Of a stretch of 64,000 nt of DNA, positions 46,003 to 60,009 are shown piece after piece. Origin of the DNA: Guyanagaster necrorhizus. Taxonomy: Eukaryota; Basidiomycota; Agaricomycetes; Agaricales; Physalacriaceae. The stretch covers positions 1,013,654-1,077,653 of the forward strand of contig NW_025064889.1 of the NCBI RefSeq assembly GCF_019112545.1, in the 5' to 3' direction. A program made the translations under genes and the position numbers. The notes beneath the pieces were generated by a model that saw only the letters and a list, made by a program, of their open reading frames with translations, did not search any database and was not told where the DNA came from. The first letter of the stretch is position 1. Each line of letters begins with the position of its first letter.

Positions 46003-49000
46003 CAGAGCAGGAAGACGGAGATGGTGACCTTTTGAAAATCGTCCTTCCCGTAACGGCGCACGGTGCGGAGATTGAAGCGTGGGAACCAGAGCTGCACAGC
46101 ATTGAAACAGCCTGTCACTCGTTTAGCCGGTAGACATTACTACTCCGTACCCCCCTCAATAGCTCTCTGATTCCAACAATGAGTGGTGAAAATACCCTGA
46201 CATCGTTGAATGCTCTTCTTCACTCGGCGCAAAAATGGGATTCTGCTGTTCCGATGGGTGCGAATTCTCAACAACCTTCTCGCGCTTAGCAGTCTGGAAC
46301 TGATATCAGCTCAATGATCTTACTACTCTTTTTCCTACCTTCAACTGTAAAATCTGGCCCCTCATCATGCCGATGCTGTACTACTATGTGGTTGCTGTGT
46401 GTTATACACGTTCGTGCTGGAATATCTTCATGAAAACAAGTAATCATGTCTTGCGGTGAACTTGTGAATGCTGTGATGGACTCGGGGGACATCTCATCAC
46501 GATATGCACCGTTCTTGTCAATTCGAATGTCTGACATTAGCATAGCCGTTGAGACCGTTGTCACTGTAACTCTTACCGTCAACCCGAGGATTCGCAATTG
46601 TCGCACAGACTCCCACAGAAACTTCTCCATCTTCTTCACCCTGGGGCGAGCATTGGACATGAAGAGAATAGCATCCCTTGAAATATGACCTTCAGGAGTT
46701 CAAGAATGGAGAAGCATCTGTAATTGATGTCTTCACTTTCATCTCATCCCTTATAGTAACAGAGGTCTGTCATCATATCCTCTGGCTGACAAAAGGGGCA
46801 GATGTTTTCTCGCCTTGAGAACATACCCTTAAAGTCTACGATTTGGAATGAACGTGACATCGCCTCCACCTTTTGATCGGCCATTGGTGGAGAAACAGAT
46901 GTTCCTTGTCATTAGTTTTTGGCCCTTTCTCATGAGACTTTTGGGTACCAATCTCACCTTCATTGGGAAAGGTGCTTTCTCCAATGGGTGCAGCCAACTG
47001 ATGATCATGAAGCGACACGATAAAACATGATAGAACGCACTGAAGTATACATATTCTTTCCCGCGTGACACCGGCCTAGTGCCGTGACGCTGAATCCTAG
47101 ACCGTCTTTTCCCAAGGCAAAGATAGACACCCAAAAGAAGAGAGTTGTCGGTGTGCAAAGTTTTCAAGTTCACAGATGGGAATTGGTTTCAAGCCCAATC
47201 TGCAGTGGTCAAACATGGCAGATGGCCAGAGTAGCAGATATTGATTAACTTCAAGTACTGTCGAGTGAGGTGCCAAATGTTACATTGCTCAGATGGTTGT
47301 TCGTGTTTGGCTAATATTGATAACAGCAATGGTACATGATCCGATTGATCGACTACTGTTTATCCACTACCGCGAGTATCTATAAAGCCGACTCGCCAGG
47401 CTATGCTCACTCAGTCATGGCCAACTATGTCTTGCAACTTTTATTTGAGGAACAGGCAGGAAATACATCAAAACAAGAACGATTTGGTGGCTGGAACTGG
47501 CTAGAGTCTGAAGCTATTCACAAGCGATCCGAGTCGGACACTTGGTGAGTTATTCATTCAACATGTTTCAGAGCATAGTGTCTTTTGACTTGCAAGTTGG
47601 AGTGTAAAAATTCAATGAGACGGCATCGCAATATAATATCGGTCTTCTTTGGCTTCTCGTATCTGGTCCTTATTATATTATGCAGCCACTTTCTCCAAGT
47701 TGACAATCCGTATCCTAGCATTTGGTCATTCTATCGTCATCTTGGACTTTGATCGGGACTGCGGAGGCTAATATGCTGCTCGAAATTTCCAGAAAGCTCT
47801 GATACCGATGCTGCTACTTAGAACACCTCCCACTGGGCACGAGGACGAGATCGGATTGTGTCATGAAAATACCATTTCCGTTCCAAGGTTTGCCCTGGGC
47901 TCGTTGATGGCGTCCCCCAAGACCGCGGCCTCACACAATTCTTTTATCGGTGTGAATGCAGCGATTTTTAGGGATATCCATGTTAGGCAGGCGATTCTTC
48001 CTTCTGAGTCTGTCGCCTCGGTCGAAATCGTATTGCATTGTACCTGGTGCGTACTTCGCATATCAGTATTTACAAACCATTTTCTGATCCACCATCAAGT
48101 CCACTCTGTTGATAATTGAATCGCTGGACTTTGTTGCAGATTCAGATCCTCAATATATAACTTTGAGTAAAAAAAGCGCAAAGCGCCAATGCTCGGATTG
48201 CTATCGCTTCGTTGAGGAACTAGTCCTAATCGCAATCGTGATTTTATCCATTGGTCGCAAAGGCCAAAATCCTGATTCTCATTTCTGATTCTTTTCGAAG
48301 CATTGTCTTGTGTTCGACTATACTTATCGGCCGGGGTGAGATGGAATTCAAATCGGATATCTCGGGCCACATGACAAGGTACACTACAATACTTGGTATA
48401 TCTTCCGCGTGTACTCACAGTCGTATTCCTAACTGCAAAGATAGTGGAAGCGTGTCGTAACTGTCCGGCTAAGAACGTGATGAGGTAAATCTTTCGCCAT
48501 GGTTCCCGTGCTTCCAACATTACTGTGAAAGTGGTTCTCCCTGATCCGGGATCCTTACATATCGTGGCGCATCAGCATTATTATCACAAGGTCACATCTT
48601 TCATTGAATGTAATCTATATATATTTGCAGCGTACTGCATCCTACTGCTACAAAAGTAAACTGTCATCTCTGCCTTGGCCTGAATTGAGTTGAAAATACG
48701 AACACGTTGGTCGTTTTACATGTTGGATGAATTGGGTGAACACGGTATGGGATAGAAGCCGTTCCCCCGGTGTCTTTGGGACAGCAGAACTGTGGCGGAA
48801 CAGGGTCGAAACCCATATTTGTCTCCCCCCGGCTGTCTACGTTACAGCTGGAAAGACGTCCCCGTGGTTTGAAGATGACGCAAAGCGTGGAGTGGACCCC
48901 GGACCATGCAAAGCACCGGCTAATTGACAAAAAGAAAATGTCAATGTGGCGTCCGGCTCCTACAGATGGAAAGTAGCGATTGACCAGTTGTAGGATAGAT

Positions 49001-49611
49001 GAGTGCCAAAAGCTGACTGAGAACAGCGGAAATGACATGGCCTGCGGTGGGCTAGTAAGGCTAACGGGAATTTGGAGCATCTTTTACTGATGGAAGCAAA
49101 GCTAATGGTAACACGAATCAAGGTCGGTCCAGATGGTGTTCCTTTTCGTCGGTCCTATTCGTCAGCCTGTTCTGACAGGCCGTTTACGGAGAATTTACAG
49201 TGGGCCGTGTGAGAACAACAAACAACAGCTCATCCAAGACTCCAAGGATTTAGCGTCGGACGGAAAGCAAGAGCATTCTGACAGTGTCGCGAGACAACTT
49301 GAACAGAAATGAATTCTTTCAAGTGAGATTGAGTGCAAGATTTTGCATGTTCTTGATAGATAACCGTATTAATGTATGCAGCACATCAGCTGCCACAGAT
49401 ATATCAATGATCACGGAGGGAAGAGAAGAAACAACTTGGCAGTCGATGGAGAAAACCATGTGCCTTCATTTCTGAAAAGGGAGATCACGTGTGAACGCGG
49501 GGTACTACTTGACGGAGCCTTCGAGGACTGGCTGTCGTACAGTACCACCTTCTACTTGCCTGTTATTTCCTTTTCCTTGCCTTTCCATCATTTGCCGTTG
49601 CTGCATTCATC
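46003..49611. other. Gene-poor region, no supported gene
   Basis: About 3.6 kb. A very short frame (MSGENTLTSL, near 46180-46290) and frames at 46286-46660, 47336-47548 and 48095-48520 are open but unassigned. The 48.1-48.5 kb minus-strand stretch has hydrophobic pieces and possible intron ends in mismatched frames, so it may be a relic. The last 100 nt are the Lon promoter. Confidence 0.45.
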
Positions 49612-52576
49612 ATGGCTACCTCGAAACTCCCGGTATTGCAGCTGCCGCATCCCTTGATATTATTACCGGCTTCTCGCTTCACCATGGCACTGTCCAAGGA
49701 GCAGGGAGAGGCCGTTCTGGCTCTGATTGAGCAGTCAGATGCCTTACCTGTCGTTTCCGCTGTTCCCATCACAAACACCCCTACCGCCTCTTCAGCTCCT
49801 GTTTTCTCAGAATGGGGTACAGCAACTCGCGTCCTCCGTCTCGTGCGTCCTCCAGCTAGGAATCCTCGCCAGCCTTATCTCGTTTCGCTCCATGGGCTCA
49901 CACGGGTGCATTTGACAGCACCTTTTGCGGCCCCGACTTCCCTGGAGACCACTCTACCCATCCACGAAATCGAATACCCGCCCACCGAACGGATACCGTC
50001 CAGAGAGGTCGTTGACAAGTTCAAGCACAGTGCATTGAGGTTGCTCGACAGACTCGCCAATGATGCCGTACAATCCTCGCGAAAGGAGGGCTATCAAAAG
50101 ATCGCCAGCATGCTTGACGACATCACTGATGCACGAGCTCCTTGGATGGCGGATGTTCTCATTGGAAGTATCAATGGAGAGTATGATGACAAGCTCGGTG
50201 CGTCTGTTATTCACCAATATCTCGATATTCAACTGATATCCTTCTCAGCCATTCTCAGCACCCCCGACTCCGAAACCAGGCTCTCACTGGCAACAGATAT
50301 ATTCATGAAGCAAGCTTCCATTTCAGAAGTCTCCAAAAAGATTGCTTCTGCCGTCGATGAGTCTCTATCTAAACAACAAAAAGAATTCTTCCTTCGTCAA
50401 CAGCTCGCCGCTATTCAGCGTGAACTTCATTCTCTCACTTCCAATGGTCCTCGCAACAACAACTCCAATTCTTCCGAATCTTCGGGCTCCGAACTCGATG
50501 ACGACGAGCAGCATGACGCCGATGATCTTGCCGACCTCAAGCGTAAGATTGAGGTTATGGATCATGGCTCAGAAGAACGCAAGATGGGCGTTCGGGAATG
50601 GAGGAGGTTGAAGAGGATTCCACAGGGCAGCGTAGAGAACGGAGTCATTCGAAACTACCTCGAGTGGCTGACATCCATCCCGTGGTCATCGCACTCAACA
50701 AGCACATCTCTCTTGAAGGACAAAGCCTTCCTCACAAACGCCCGGCAACAGCTCGACAGAGATCACTTTGGTCTGGAGAAGATCAAGCGGCGGTTAATCG
50801 AATATCTTGCTGTGGTGCGACTGAAGGAAATGAATGCTGACACCCAGATGATTTCAGGGGTGGATACGAAGCAAATGGATGGAGAGAAGGCTCTTGTTCC
50901 ATATACAGCCAAACCCGTCCTTTCGCGCTCGCAGAATGTCAAAGGTCCAATATTACTCTTCGTAGGTCCTCCCGGTGTGGGGAAGACGTCGTTGGGCCAG
51001 TCCATTGCCAAAGCTCTGGATAGGCCTTTCCAAAGGATTTCGTTGGGCGGCGTTCGTGACGAGGCGGAGATCAGAGGTCACAGACGGACTTACGTTGCCA
51101 GTGGTCCTGGTCTTATCGTGCAAGCCATGCGCAAAGCGGGTCGGAAGGACTTTGTTCTGTTGCTGGACGAAATTGACAAGATTGGCCAGAGCAACTTCCA
51201 TGGAGACCCTGGAGCGGCATTATTGGAGGTATTGGATCCCGAGCAGAATCACGCCTTCAATGTGAGTTATTCTGCTTCCATTATTGTGACAGCGTACTAA
51301 CCGTTCGAACAGGACCATTACCTTAACGTTCCTGTCGACTTGAGCCAAATCTTGTTCGTTTGCACGAGTAATTCTCTTGACACAATCTCGGGTCCACTCT
51401 TAGATCGTTGCGAGATTATTCAGCTATCGGGTTACACGTACGACGAGAAGATGCATATCGCTCGAAGATTTTTGCTTCCCAAGCAGATTACTGCGAATGG
51501 CTTGAAGGAGGAGCTGGTCAGCATAACGGAACCGGCGCTGTTGCATATTGCGACGAGGTACACTCGGGAAGCAGGCGTGCGGAGTTTGGATAGGGCCATT
51601 GGAGCCGTCGTGAGACACAAAGCAGTGGAATGGGCTGAGCATCTCGACGAGGAGGTGCCCGATGGTGAGCAGAGGCTTCTCACAGATGGTTCTGAGGGAA
51701 AGTCTTATTCGCCTGTGGTCGAGGAGAGCGATCTGGAAAAGATGCTGGGTATTTCGCGGTGGGAGGGGGAAGAGAAGGAGAGAGAAGAAGCTAGGGGTAT
51801 CGTATTTGGCCTGGTGGTTATGGGTCAGGGTGAAGGAGGCATCCTTCCCGTTGAGACCATCGCGGTACCCGGAACGGGTAGCTTGAAGAGGACGGGAAGC
51901 TTGGGTGATGTGAGATGTCTCATTGTTTTCATCGTCACTTTTATCATTGCTGACTGGGGTTTCAGGTTATCAAAGAGAGCAGTGAGATCGCCTTGAGCTG
52001 GGTTAAGACGCATGCGTATGACCTCGGGATTACGAACTCGCGTAGTCAGGATCCACTGAAGGGTCCGGATCCCATTGATATCCACCTTCACCTACCTGCA
52101 GGTGCACAAAAAAAGGACGGTCCTAGTGCTGGAGTTGCAATGACTTGTGCGTTTGTATCGCTGCTGACTGGGGCACTTGTTCCGTCGAATATCGCCATGA
52201 CGGGAGAGGTATGGATGCTTCATATCGCACTCAGGATACAAAACACTTAAATTTGTCTGATACAGGTAACCCTCCGAGGACACGTTACGCCCGTGGGTGG
52301 AATCAAAGAGAAGGTGAGTTCATCGAGCGCTCTATCATTGGACGGCGATTGACAGCCTACTATTTGAAGGTCCTCGGCGCTCATCGCGCACACATTATCA
52401 AGGTGATCCTTCCTTGGGGTAATCGGAAGGACGTCGAACACGATGTCGCCCCGGAGATCAGAAACGAGATGGAGTTTATCTTTGTGAGGAACATTCGGGA
52501 GGCATTGGACGCTGCGTTTGGTCCGGCGACACTCAGCTGGAGGAGAGGAAGCGTGGTTATGGAAAGTCGATTGTAA
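49612..52576 (+). CDS. LON2: Lon protease homolog, predicted peroxisomal
   Basis: ATP-dependent AAA+ serine protease for protein quality control, roughly 900 residues. The start [20 protein letters not shown] lacks a mitochondrial presequence and enters the Lon N-terminal (LAN) domain. The AAA+ module has the Walker A GPPGVGKT near residue 452, then [19 protein letters not shown], Walker [11 protein letters not shown], sensor [17 protein letters not shown] and the alpha-helical part with [14 protein letters not shown]. The protease domain has the catalytic Ser in [12 protein letters not shown] and the catalytic Lys in [14 protein letters not shown]. The C-terminus SRL is a canonical PTS1 signal, so peroxisomal Lon is the best call over the mitochondrial PIM1-type. 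Four short introns interrupt the 3' half. Confidence 0.93.
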
Positions 52577-53590
52577 GTGTTGTTGCTTGACACGGATTGG
52601 GACGCTTTCGTGTTTTGAAATTGTAAATGGGGCGTTGTAATATTAGGTGTATTTAAGAATCGGGACCATTCCCGTTCATATAAGCTTTGAATACTGCTGT
52701 TTATTTCCTTTATATTTCTATCGTCTGCGACACGAGCATGTATAATATCTCATCTCCGCATCTAAGAGGACGGAACATACATTTGTTTGACTTCACACAG
52801 CAGTTCCGAGACATAATGACTTGCTGACATTTAAAGGAGCATTTGGCGCCAAGCAAATAGAATTAATGCAAAAACTGGAGAAGTTGGGGAGAACAGAGAT
52901 AAAGACGAGAGTGCATGACTAATCTTCGTGAGAAGGGAGTTGATCATCTGTACTACCGATATGACTGTTCTTTCAGACAGAAGCAAAAGATGATACGGAA
53001 CGGCGAATCTGAGAGAAATGATTGCACCACTTATCCTTCCATCTTCGATGACCGGACCTAGCGCGACTACATTCTGCGTGAGTAGTCATCGTTTTTTGAG
53101 ATAGATCCTCTTCAGCAAGACGAAGATTTTCATCTCTGCGAGTCAGAGACTCTTGTTCCAACCTGTGGGTAGTAGGTATATCTTCCCTTTCATGTCCTGT
53201 GTGATAATGTCCACTTCTGGGCATCTGGAGTCTTCTTGGCATCTATAGCGAACCAGATGTATTGCGTGTGGAATGGGAACAAAGGAGTTGCGAAATGCAG
53301 AGATTCTGCTAATTGCGCAAAGCTGCGACTCGTACGGCAAAAAAAGGAGAAGATGAGCTAGGTACACACGATGATAGCGATATGGTAGGATTGCTATGTA
53401 GAGGTAGTTAATGGGTGGTAGGCGTATATGAGCGAATTATACATAGCACCAACTGAACTATGAAGCTATCGCTAAGGCTTGCTATTGATGTTCCAAGTTA
53501 GGTCTACAGTACCCACACGATCGGGAAATTCTTCAATCTATAGCGAATGAGGGGGGTTCACAGGGTTCTAATCATTACAAGATACTCTAA
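52577..53590. other. Intergenic stretch, no supported gene
   Basis: Lies between the convergent 3' ends of Lon and OXA1. Minus-strand frames at 52973-53367 carry no motif. Confidence 0.5.
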
Positions 53591-54939
53591 CTAATGCCTG
53601 CTTTTCGGCGGTGTCTGTACTTTTTGAGGAATGACTGGGATTTCCTCCAGAATTTTGGGATTTGCTCGGCTTGGTAGTGGAGGGAGACCAACAAGCGCAC
53701 GGATAGGCGGAATTTGCAAAATAACCGTCTGGATAATGTGTACGAAAGAGAAAGCGAACATGGAGACAACAGTGCCCTGCAGAATGCATAAAGTCTGAGT
53801 ATAGCTCAATGAAAAGGTGCGTTTTGCTTACCGCTGAGAGTTCGAAATGGGTTATGCCCCAGTATGAAAGAACTGGCGCAGCTGCTGCTAACATTTTCAT
53901 CGTCTTAGCTTTAGGATCTTTAGGATCCTGCTCTCGAGAGGCAAGCTATAGCAAAACCGTCAGAAAGAAATAAGAAAACGCAAATTATGGCTCGTACCAT
54001 GGTTTGAACGAGAACCATGGAAGCAAACGCGACGGACATTGAAGTTGGAGGCATCACCGTCAGATCCGTGACCCATGACACTCCGCTCTGCGTCAGTTGA
54101 GGTACAGGCAACTGGCACATCCCGTTCACCCCCAAGAACGCGCTAACCGAAACGAGCATCTGAGAGAAAATGCCAGAGAACGTTTTCCCTAAGCTGATGC
54201 CATGCTTTCTTTGCACGTCTCGCATCGCCAGGTAGATTTGCATCTGACGTTGACGGTCTCCACTGGCGGCGGCAAGCTGCATCTCGTCGCGGAGAGGCGC
54301 GACTTCCTTGGTCACAGCGGGCATTAGTGCAGTCTGCCTCATCGAGCCGATGGTGAAGGGTATAACGAATGTTCGCATTATAGCTGCTCCCGCGACAATT
54401 GTCCAGAACCATGGAAGACCGGTGGTGTAGTTTAGATATTCCAGGAAGGCCTGGTAAGCACCGGCGGGAGTATATGCTGCAAGGCCCATGGATGCCAGGT
54501 CACCGGGTTGTAGAGGAGCGATAACCGCAGTAGTGGTTTCTACGAGGTCGGAGGGAATTGTTTCCGGGAACGCAAAAATCTCCGAGGGTGTTGAAGGGAG
54601 AACCTCTGCCGCAGGAATGCTTGTATCAACTACATCAGTGGAAAGTGGTTCAGGTGGTTGCGACGTTGGAGTTTTCGATGAAAATGAGGGCCATAGGGAG
54701 AAATTCCGACTGACAGGGCTGAAGGTACGCGCTTGACGTTCGAATTTCAAGCTAGGTGACTGCATTGTGTTTAATTGGTATTATTGCAGTAGCATGAGGC
54801 TCACCTGTATCAAGGGTGGGAGAAGACGAGCATTCGGTATTCTATAGCCATTGAGTCAAAGGCGAAAGTACAAAATTGTGTCGGCGTACCTCTTGCTATA
54901 CAGCCTAACGTTGACAGCACCACGAGTAAACCGAATCAT
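53591..54939 (-). CDS. OXA1: Mitochondrial inner-membrane insertase OXA1
   Basis: YidC/Oxa1/Alb3 family insertase that puts mitochondrially made proteins into the inner membrane. The start MIRFTRGAVNVRLYSK at 54939 is an Arg-rich presequence. Two short 5' exons are joined by introns of about 48 and 46 nt before SPSLKFERQARTFSPVSR. The core follows: FLEYLNYTTGLPWFWTIVAGAAI, RTFVIPFTIGSMRQTA, KEVAPLRDEMQ, GISLGKTFSGIFSQMLVSVSAF, then SWVTDLT, MSVAFASMVLVQTM, LASREQDPKDP, LSYWGITHFELSA and TVVSMFAFSFVHIIQTVIL. The C-terminus ends QTPPKSRH at 53591. It is short and basic; the longer ribosome-binding C-tail known from yeast OXA1 seems reduced. A COX18/OXA2-like paralog is the alternative, made more likely by that short tail. 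Confidence 0.8.
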
Positions 54940-56134
54940 AACGACGGGTATGTGCACACGTATTGGAAGTCTGGAAGAGGCGGTCTTCGTGTTTAACGAC
55001 CAGCAAGGTTCCGGCCTACAGCAAGTGAGGAATCCGAGCTTTGAGGTCCGCACGGGAGTCGAAGGAAAATTTGGGTGAAAATTTGCTGCTGCCGACTGCA
55101 AGCACTGGACAGATGTAAAGGACTTTGGAAGATTATTAATTCAAAGAATACATAGGAAAAGAACAATAATCTACCTTGGATGTCCTTAGAGCACGTAAAA
55201 CAAACAGCTGGCTCGAAGCAACTATGTGGTGGAGGATTCCGGCAACACCGATTTGGTACCTGTATGTGGCTGTGTTGATTTTCACGGAAAAAAGTCGTGT
55301 TACCTGTGGTCCTAGTATCGAGGCCCTATCGGTTCAAATCCAACGATCCGTATAAAGATAAGTCGTTCAATGGATGCAAAATCCAGAATGACTAATGTAT
55401 ATGTACGAGCATTTTTTCAGCCATTCACAAGCCTCGGATCTGTTCATCATGGTCCTTGACTTTCATGGAGGCCCAGCCCAAACTCAGATATATATTAGGC
55501 TGCATAGAAATAATCGACCTGGATGTTCCCCCCGTTCTGGAGGTGCATGAGTTTTTACCTTTCCGAGGAAGTCTTTCTCGCGTTATAATACGTCTTTTTT
55601 TGTTCAATAAGCTTCAATCACCTGAACTAATATTTATTACTCCAGTTCAGCTATATTACCTGTCTAGCATCAGCTTCCACAATTGTCCTCCTTCCGACTC
55701 TTTGTCGACTTGTGTAAGGGCAGTGGTCTAGGCTTCCGGTGAAATTCTAGGCTCCAATCGTATTCGTTTTGTGGGTCGTAACTATTTCTATTTAGCCCAG
55801 TAACTGGCAGTAACTAACATTTCATGGAGGATTCAGAAACGTTTGCCTAAACCTCCTCCTTCGCCGATAATATGTGTCAAGAAAATTAATTAAATAAACG
55901 TGGGCGACTCACATTGACATAAACTCGATAAAACGAAGATTCCAAGAAATTAAATAGTCTACTTAGTGAGCTTTGCGATCACGTGGTCCGAGAGAAAACG
56001 CGAGCCACTTCAGTATTTGGTAATGTTGACTGATTCAACACGGCCGTGGGCGCCATCACAGTGCTTGTTCCTGCAACCAACATCTCAATCCCCTCTGGGT
56101 TATCTGACCTATTGCCGTGCCTTTTCCACCCGCG
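54940..56134. other. Intergenic stretch, divergent promoters
   Basis: About 1.2 kb between the divergent OXA1 and coiled-coil genes. I see no motif-bearing frame. Confidence 0.5.
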
Positions 56135-59100
56135 ATGTGGTCGAAAATCACCAATGCTCTCAAATATCGACCGTCGAACGATGATCAGAGTTCATCGTTC
56201 CACCAAAGTGATGTAATTTCGAGGGTGCTGGAGCAGCATCCCAACATGTCCGTTTTCCACGGAGAGGCGGAAACCTCTATTCCTGTGCCCAGTCCTCCAG
56301 CGTCACCCTCTAAGAATGGAAGGCGCTCTATATTCAGAAGGACGAACAAGGGAAAGGACGATGACTCCATAAGGGCGCCATCACCATCGCCACTGGCGCT
56401 TGGATTACCGAAGGTGAAGTCATCTCTTGATCTCATAAGCAATGGTGAGTGTTCGATTTCTTCTTCAGTTTGTGCTATATGAATGCCTTGATATAGAATC
56501 TCAACGCTCACTCAGTCGCGCCACAGTTGAACGTCCCGACATGGGGCACCATCCATCACAAGATCTCCTACGACCATCAATGGACGCTGGTCGATCTAGT
56601 CCCACTGCACTACCACGCTCTTCTTTGGATATCCTCAACAAACCTCAAAACGAATCTCTTCAGCCATCTCATAACGAAGATCCTAATGATCCCAGATACG
56701 GCTCTGTCCGTTCTATCTTGCGCGAACCAAATACCCCTGGTACAGGCCAGAACGTCCGCTTCTTCTCTCGTGACGCGTACAAAGTGATCAGCCCAGACCA
56801 ATCCATGGACTCAGACTCCATGCCAATACAGCATCTCTCATCCCAGTCACAATCCCAGTCGCCACCCGACGTGATAAACCGCTTGCAGGAGCTCAGCTCT
56901 CGGCCAAACATCTTAGGCGCCATTCCCCGCTCCGTTTCTTCGTCCAAGGCCGGCCACCCTTCTCTAAGTGAAGTTTTCTCCCCTATAGGCGGGGTGAGCA
57001 CTTCCATTTCGCCCTTATCACTGAAAGACAACGCGTCGGCTCCGCTTGCCTCTCCCTCTGCTCCGAATAACTCCAACATATTTGACGTCTCTCAGGACAT
57101 CCAACTTTCCGATTTCGCGCCGCCTGGCCTTAGTTTTTCTATGGACGAACCATCGCTTGCCAAGGAAAGTGATACTCCTGCATCGGACGTTGCCAAGGGA
57201 GGTTTCCAAGGCAAAGCAATGACTTCTACACCCTTTGCTAATAAAGGCAAAGGCAAGGAACGAGCTGCCGAGGTCGAAGAAGAGAAAGAGAACGCTGCTC
57301 CTGTTGAAGTTGATGAAGCAGTGTTCCACGGTACAGAAAAGTCCCCCCGTCTACCTGCACCTTTCCATGACCGTAGCCAGTCTTTCAGTTTCGGACAAAC
57401 GGTCTTCTTTTCTATGGATGATAAGTCCAAACGGTCCTCCAATGCATCCACCGCCCCGTCTGTCGTGTCTGACGATGTAAAGAATGCAATCCTTGCTAAT
57501 GACTCGCCGCATTCTTCCAACAACAAAAGCCGAAGTCGAGCATTAAGCGACACTGTTTTCCAATCGCTAATGAAATCGACGTCCTCCGTCTCTTCCCACG
57601 TTTCTTCTAAAAACCGTCCAGAGGCAGACATCAACGATGAATCCTCTGCCGATCTCGTTGTGTACTCTGAGAAGGTACCTGAACCTGATCCCTTCAGTGC
57701 TGGTGCAAAGACGTATTATACCCCACAAACCAATATCCCGATTACTCCACCGCGCGGCGCTCCGAGTCATGTACGAACGGCCTCCAAAGAAGATAATGTC
57801 ATTTTCTCTCTGCAAACGCAGCTTTCGCTGCAACAGGAGCTCTGCGGACAGTATGAGACAGACCTCTGCGCTCGCGACGAACTTGTGGACATCTTGGGAA
57901 AAAAGCTGGCGGAAGTTGAGAAGGAAGATACGAAACGCAAGGGCGTTTTACGAGCGTGGAAAAAGAAGGTCGCAGAGCTGGAAAAGACTTGCCGCTATCT
58001 GGAGGACGAGGTGGATAGTGCGAGGCAGGAGAGCTTCGAGAGAAGTATGCTTGATACCTGCAGTGAGGAAGCCTTGACGGCGCTCCAGAAGAGGATTGTT
58101 GATCTAGAGAGGGAGAAAGCGTCCTGGAGGCGCATGGAGGACATGTTCCGGGAGGAGGTTGCAACATTAGAAACTCTGGTGAAGGAAAGATCTGATGATG
58201 TCATGAGACTGAAGGAAGCGCTGTGGACTCAGGAAGAGGAAGAGAAGCGTTTCGAAAAGAGTCTCCGGCCCTTGCAGGAAGAGGTTGAACAGTTGGGCAA
58301 CGTCAGCATCGTTTTCGATGATGAATTCAAGAAGCATATGATGGAGAAGGAGAAGGAGCAGGAAGGTGAGAAGGAGCAATGCACCTTGGCGCAGGCCGGG
58401 TGGGACCAGGAACGTCAGGAGCTTCACCTTGCGATTGAGGGGCTCGAGATAGAGAAGGCAGTGTTGAAGAGTGAGGCAGAGGCCTCCAGGAAGGACGCTA
58501 AGGATGATCAAGACGAACTATGCATGTTGAAATCTGAGCTCGAATCCCAGTGGTGCCTTTCGGAGGCTGCTACCGAGAAGATACAGACGCTTGAAACGGC
58601 GAAGGTGACCCTGGAGAGGCAATGTGGTGCCCTCCAAGTTGACATATCCGAGTTAAACGCTAAGATTGATCGGATGGAGGTCGACTATAACGATAGTGTC
58701 AATAAGCGCGCCGAAGTTGAGCAGCAAGTCTCAGAGCTTTGGGATCGTAATGCCGATCTCGAGAGGGAGCGAGATGAGGTACGCCTTCTGTTTCCGTCTT
58801 ATGAAGTAAAGTCTTATCTGTGTATGTTAGCTTCATCAACGTCTAGAAGAAGAAGAGCATGCCGCAGATCTATCCCAGTGTCTCCATGAACGTGACGAGC
58901 ATATCGCTGCCCTTGAGCAAGAGCATGATAGCGAAATAGCACGACTTGGAGATGAGCTACGTAAACGGGACGAAGAAGCGGCCGAGTACGGTCGTCGCAA
59001 TACACAAAGACAAGCCGAGCTGGAGGAGCTGCATAGTCAGAAGATGAATATGCGCCAGGAGATGGTGCGTATGCAGGAACAACATACCAGGGCCCTTGAG

Positions 59101-60009
59101 GAGTCAGCGCGGCGTGAAAGCGAAAGTAAGGCGCGCACGGAGATTGTGTTGAAGGAAAAGGCGCAGGACGTTGGTGCCTTGAAGGATGAAGTCGAGCGGC
59201 TGGGAAGACATCTACAGGAGCTCCAGCAGGATAGCGCCAACAAGGACTTGAAGTTGACGCAGATGCACAAGGAGAGGGAGAAGGATCGCTCTGATGTTGA
59301 TGGGTTGAATATGGCCCTGGATGCAAAACAGCAAGAATTGGAGCTGGTATGTCTTCCGATCTATTTCTTCTGACCCTCTGTTAATGCTGCTTTATAGATG
59401 AAACGCAAATTACAAGTGCAAGGTACAGCAGGCTCTACACCTGCTCGCCCAGCGGCGAATCAAGCGAACTCTCAGCGACGTCAATCGGCCTTGGTTACCC
59501 CTCGTTCACGTCCACCGTCTGTCATGTCAGATTCGGGGAGGGAAAGTGTTATGTCAATTTCCAGCCACACCAGTCGACCTTCGATGGAGAAAGTGGTACC
59601 TTCTGCTATCGCGAAGACTCCAATAGTCAGCAAGACTGCGGCCCTCATGAAAAGTGCGCGCATGAATAGCCTTAATACTCCAACGCCTGCGTCAAGCTCA
59701 TCAATTAAAGCAGGACCCGCGATGTCTAAACCTTCACGTAACGTTGAAGGATCCATGGGCCCGCCTCCCGATAAACTCCGCCGATCACTTTCTGGTGCTC
59801 CAGGCAGACTCCCGTCCCTCTCTCGTTCTACCTCTGGTCGAGCTTCTCTGTCCACTTCTACGAGTTCTACTCCTCACCGACGGCCGTCTCTGACCTTGGA
59901 GAAAACCCTTGCAAAGGTCAAGGTTCCAACTACGGCGCCTGGTTCTGTTGCGTCGGTGTCCGAGGGAGAGGAAAAGGAAAACAAGTCGCAGGTACCGACG
60001 TTTTCCTAG
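56135..60009 (+). CDS. Long coiled-coil protein of unknown function
   Basis: The start MWSKITNALKY at 56135 fits a short 5' exon that joins DLISN to ESQRSLSRATVERP. The N-terminal third is Ser/Pro-rich and disordered. The middle is a long coiled coil, from about QTQLSLQQELC through many Glu/Lys heptads (LEDEVDSARQES, REKASWRRMEDMF). A phase-0 intron then joins ERDE to LHQRLEEEEHAA. Another intron joins QQELEL to MKRKLQVQG. The C-terminal 200 residues are Ser/Thr/Pro/Arg-rich and basic (VTPRSRPPS, TPHRRPSLTLEK), and stop at 60007-60009. Total is about 1200 residues. The shape suggests a structural or microtubule/spindle-pole-type protein, but no named family is recognised. All three introns keep frame. 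Confidence 0.8.

Noticed and set aside
55330..55341. tRNA B-box-like GGTTCAAATCC
   Set aside because: The flanks do not form a T-arm, and no acceptor stem or A-box fits around it.
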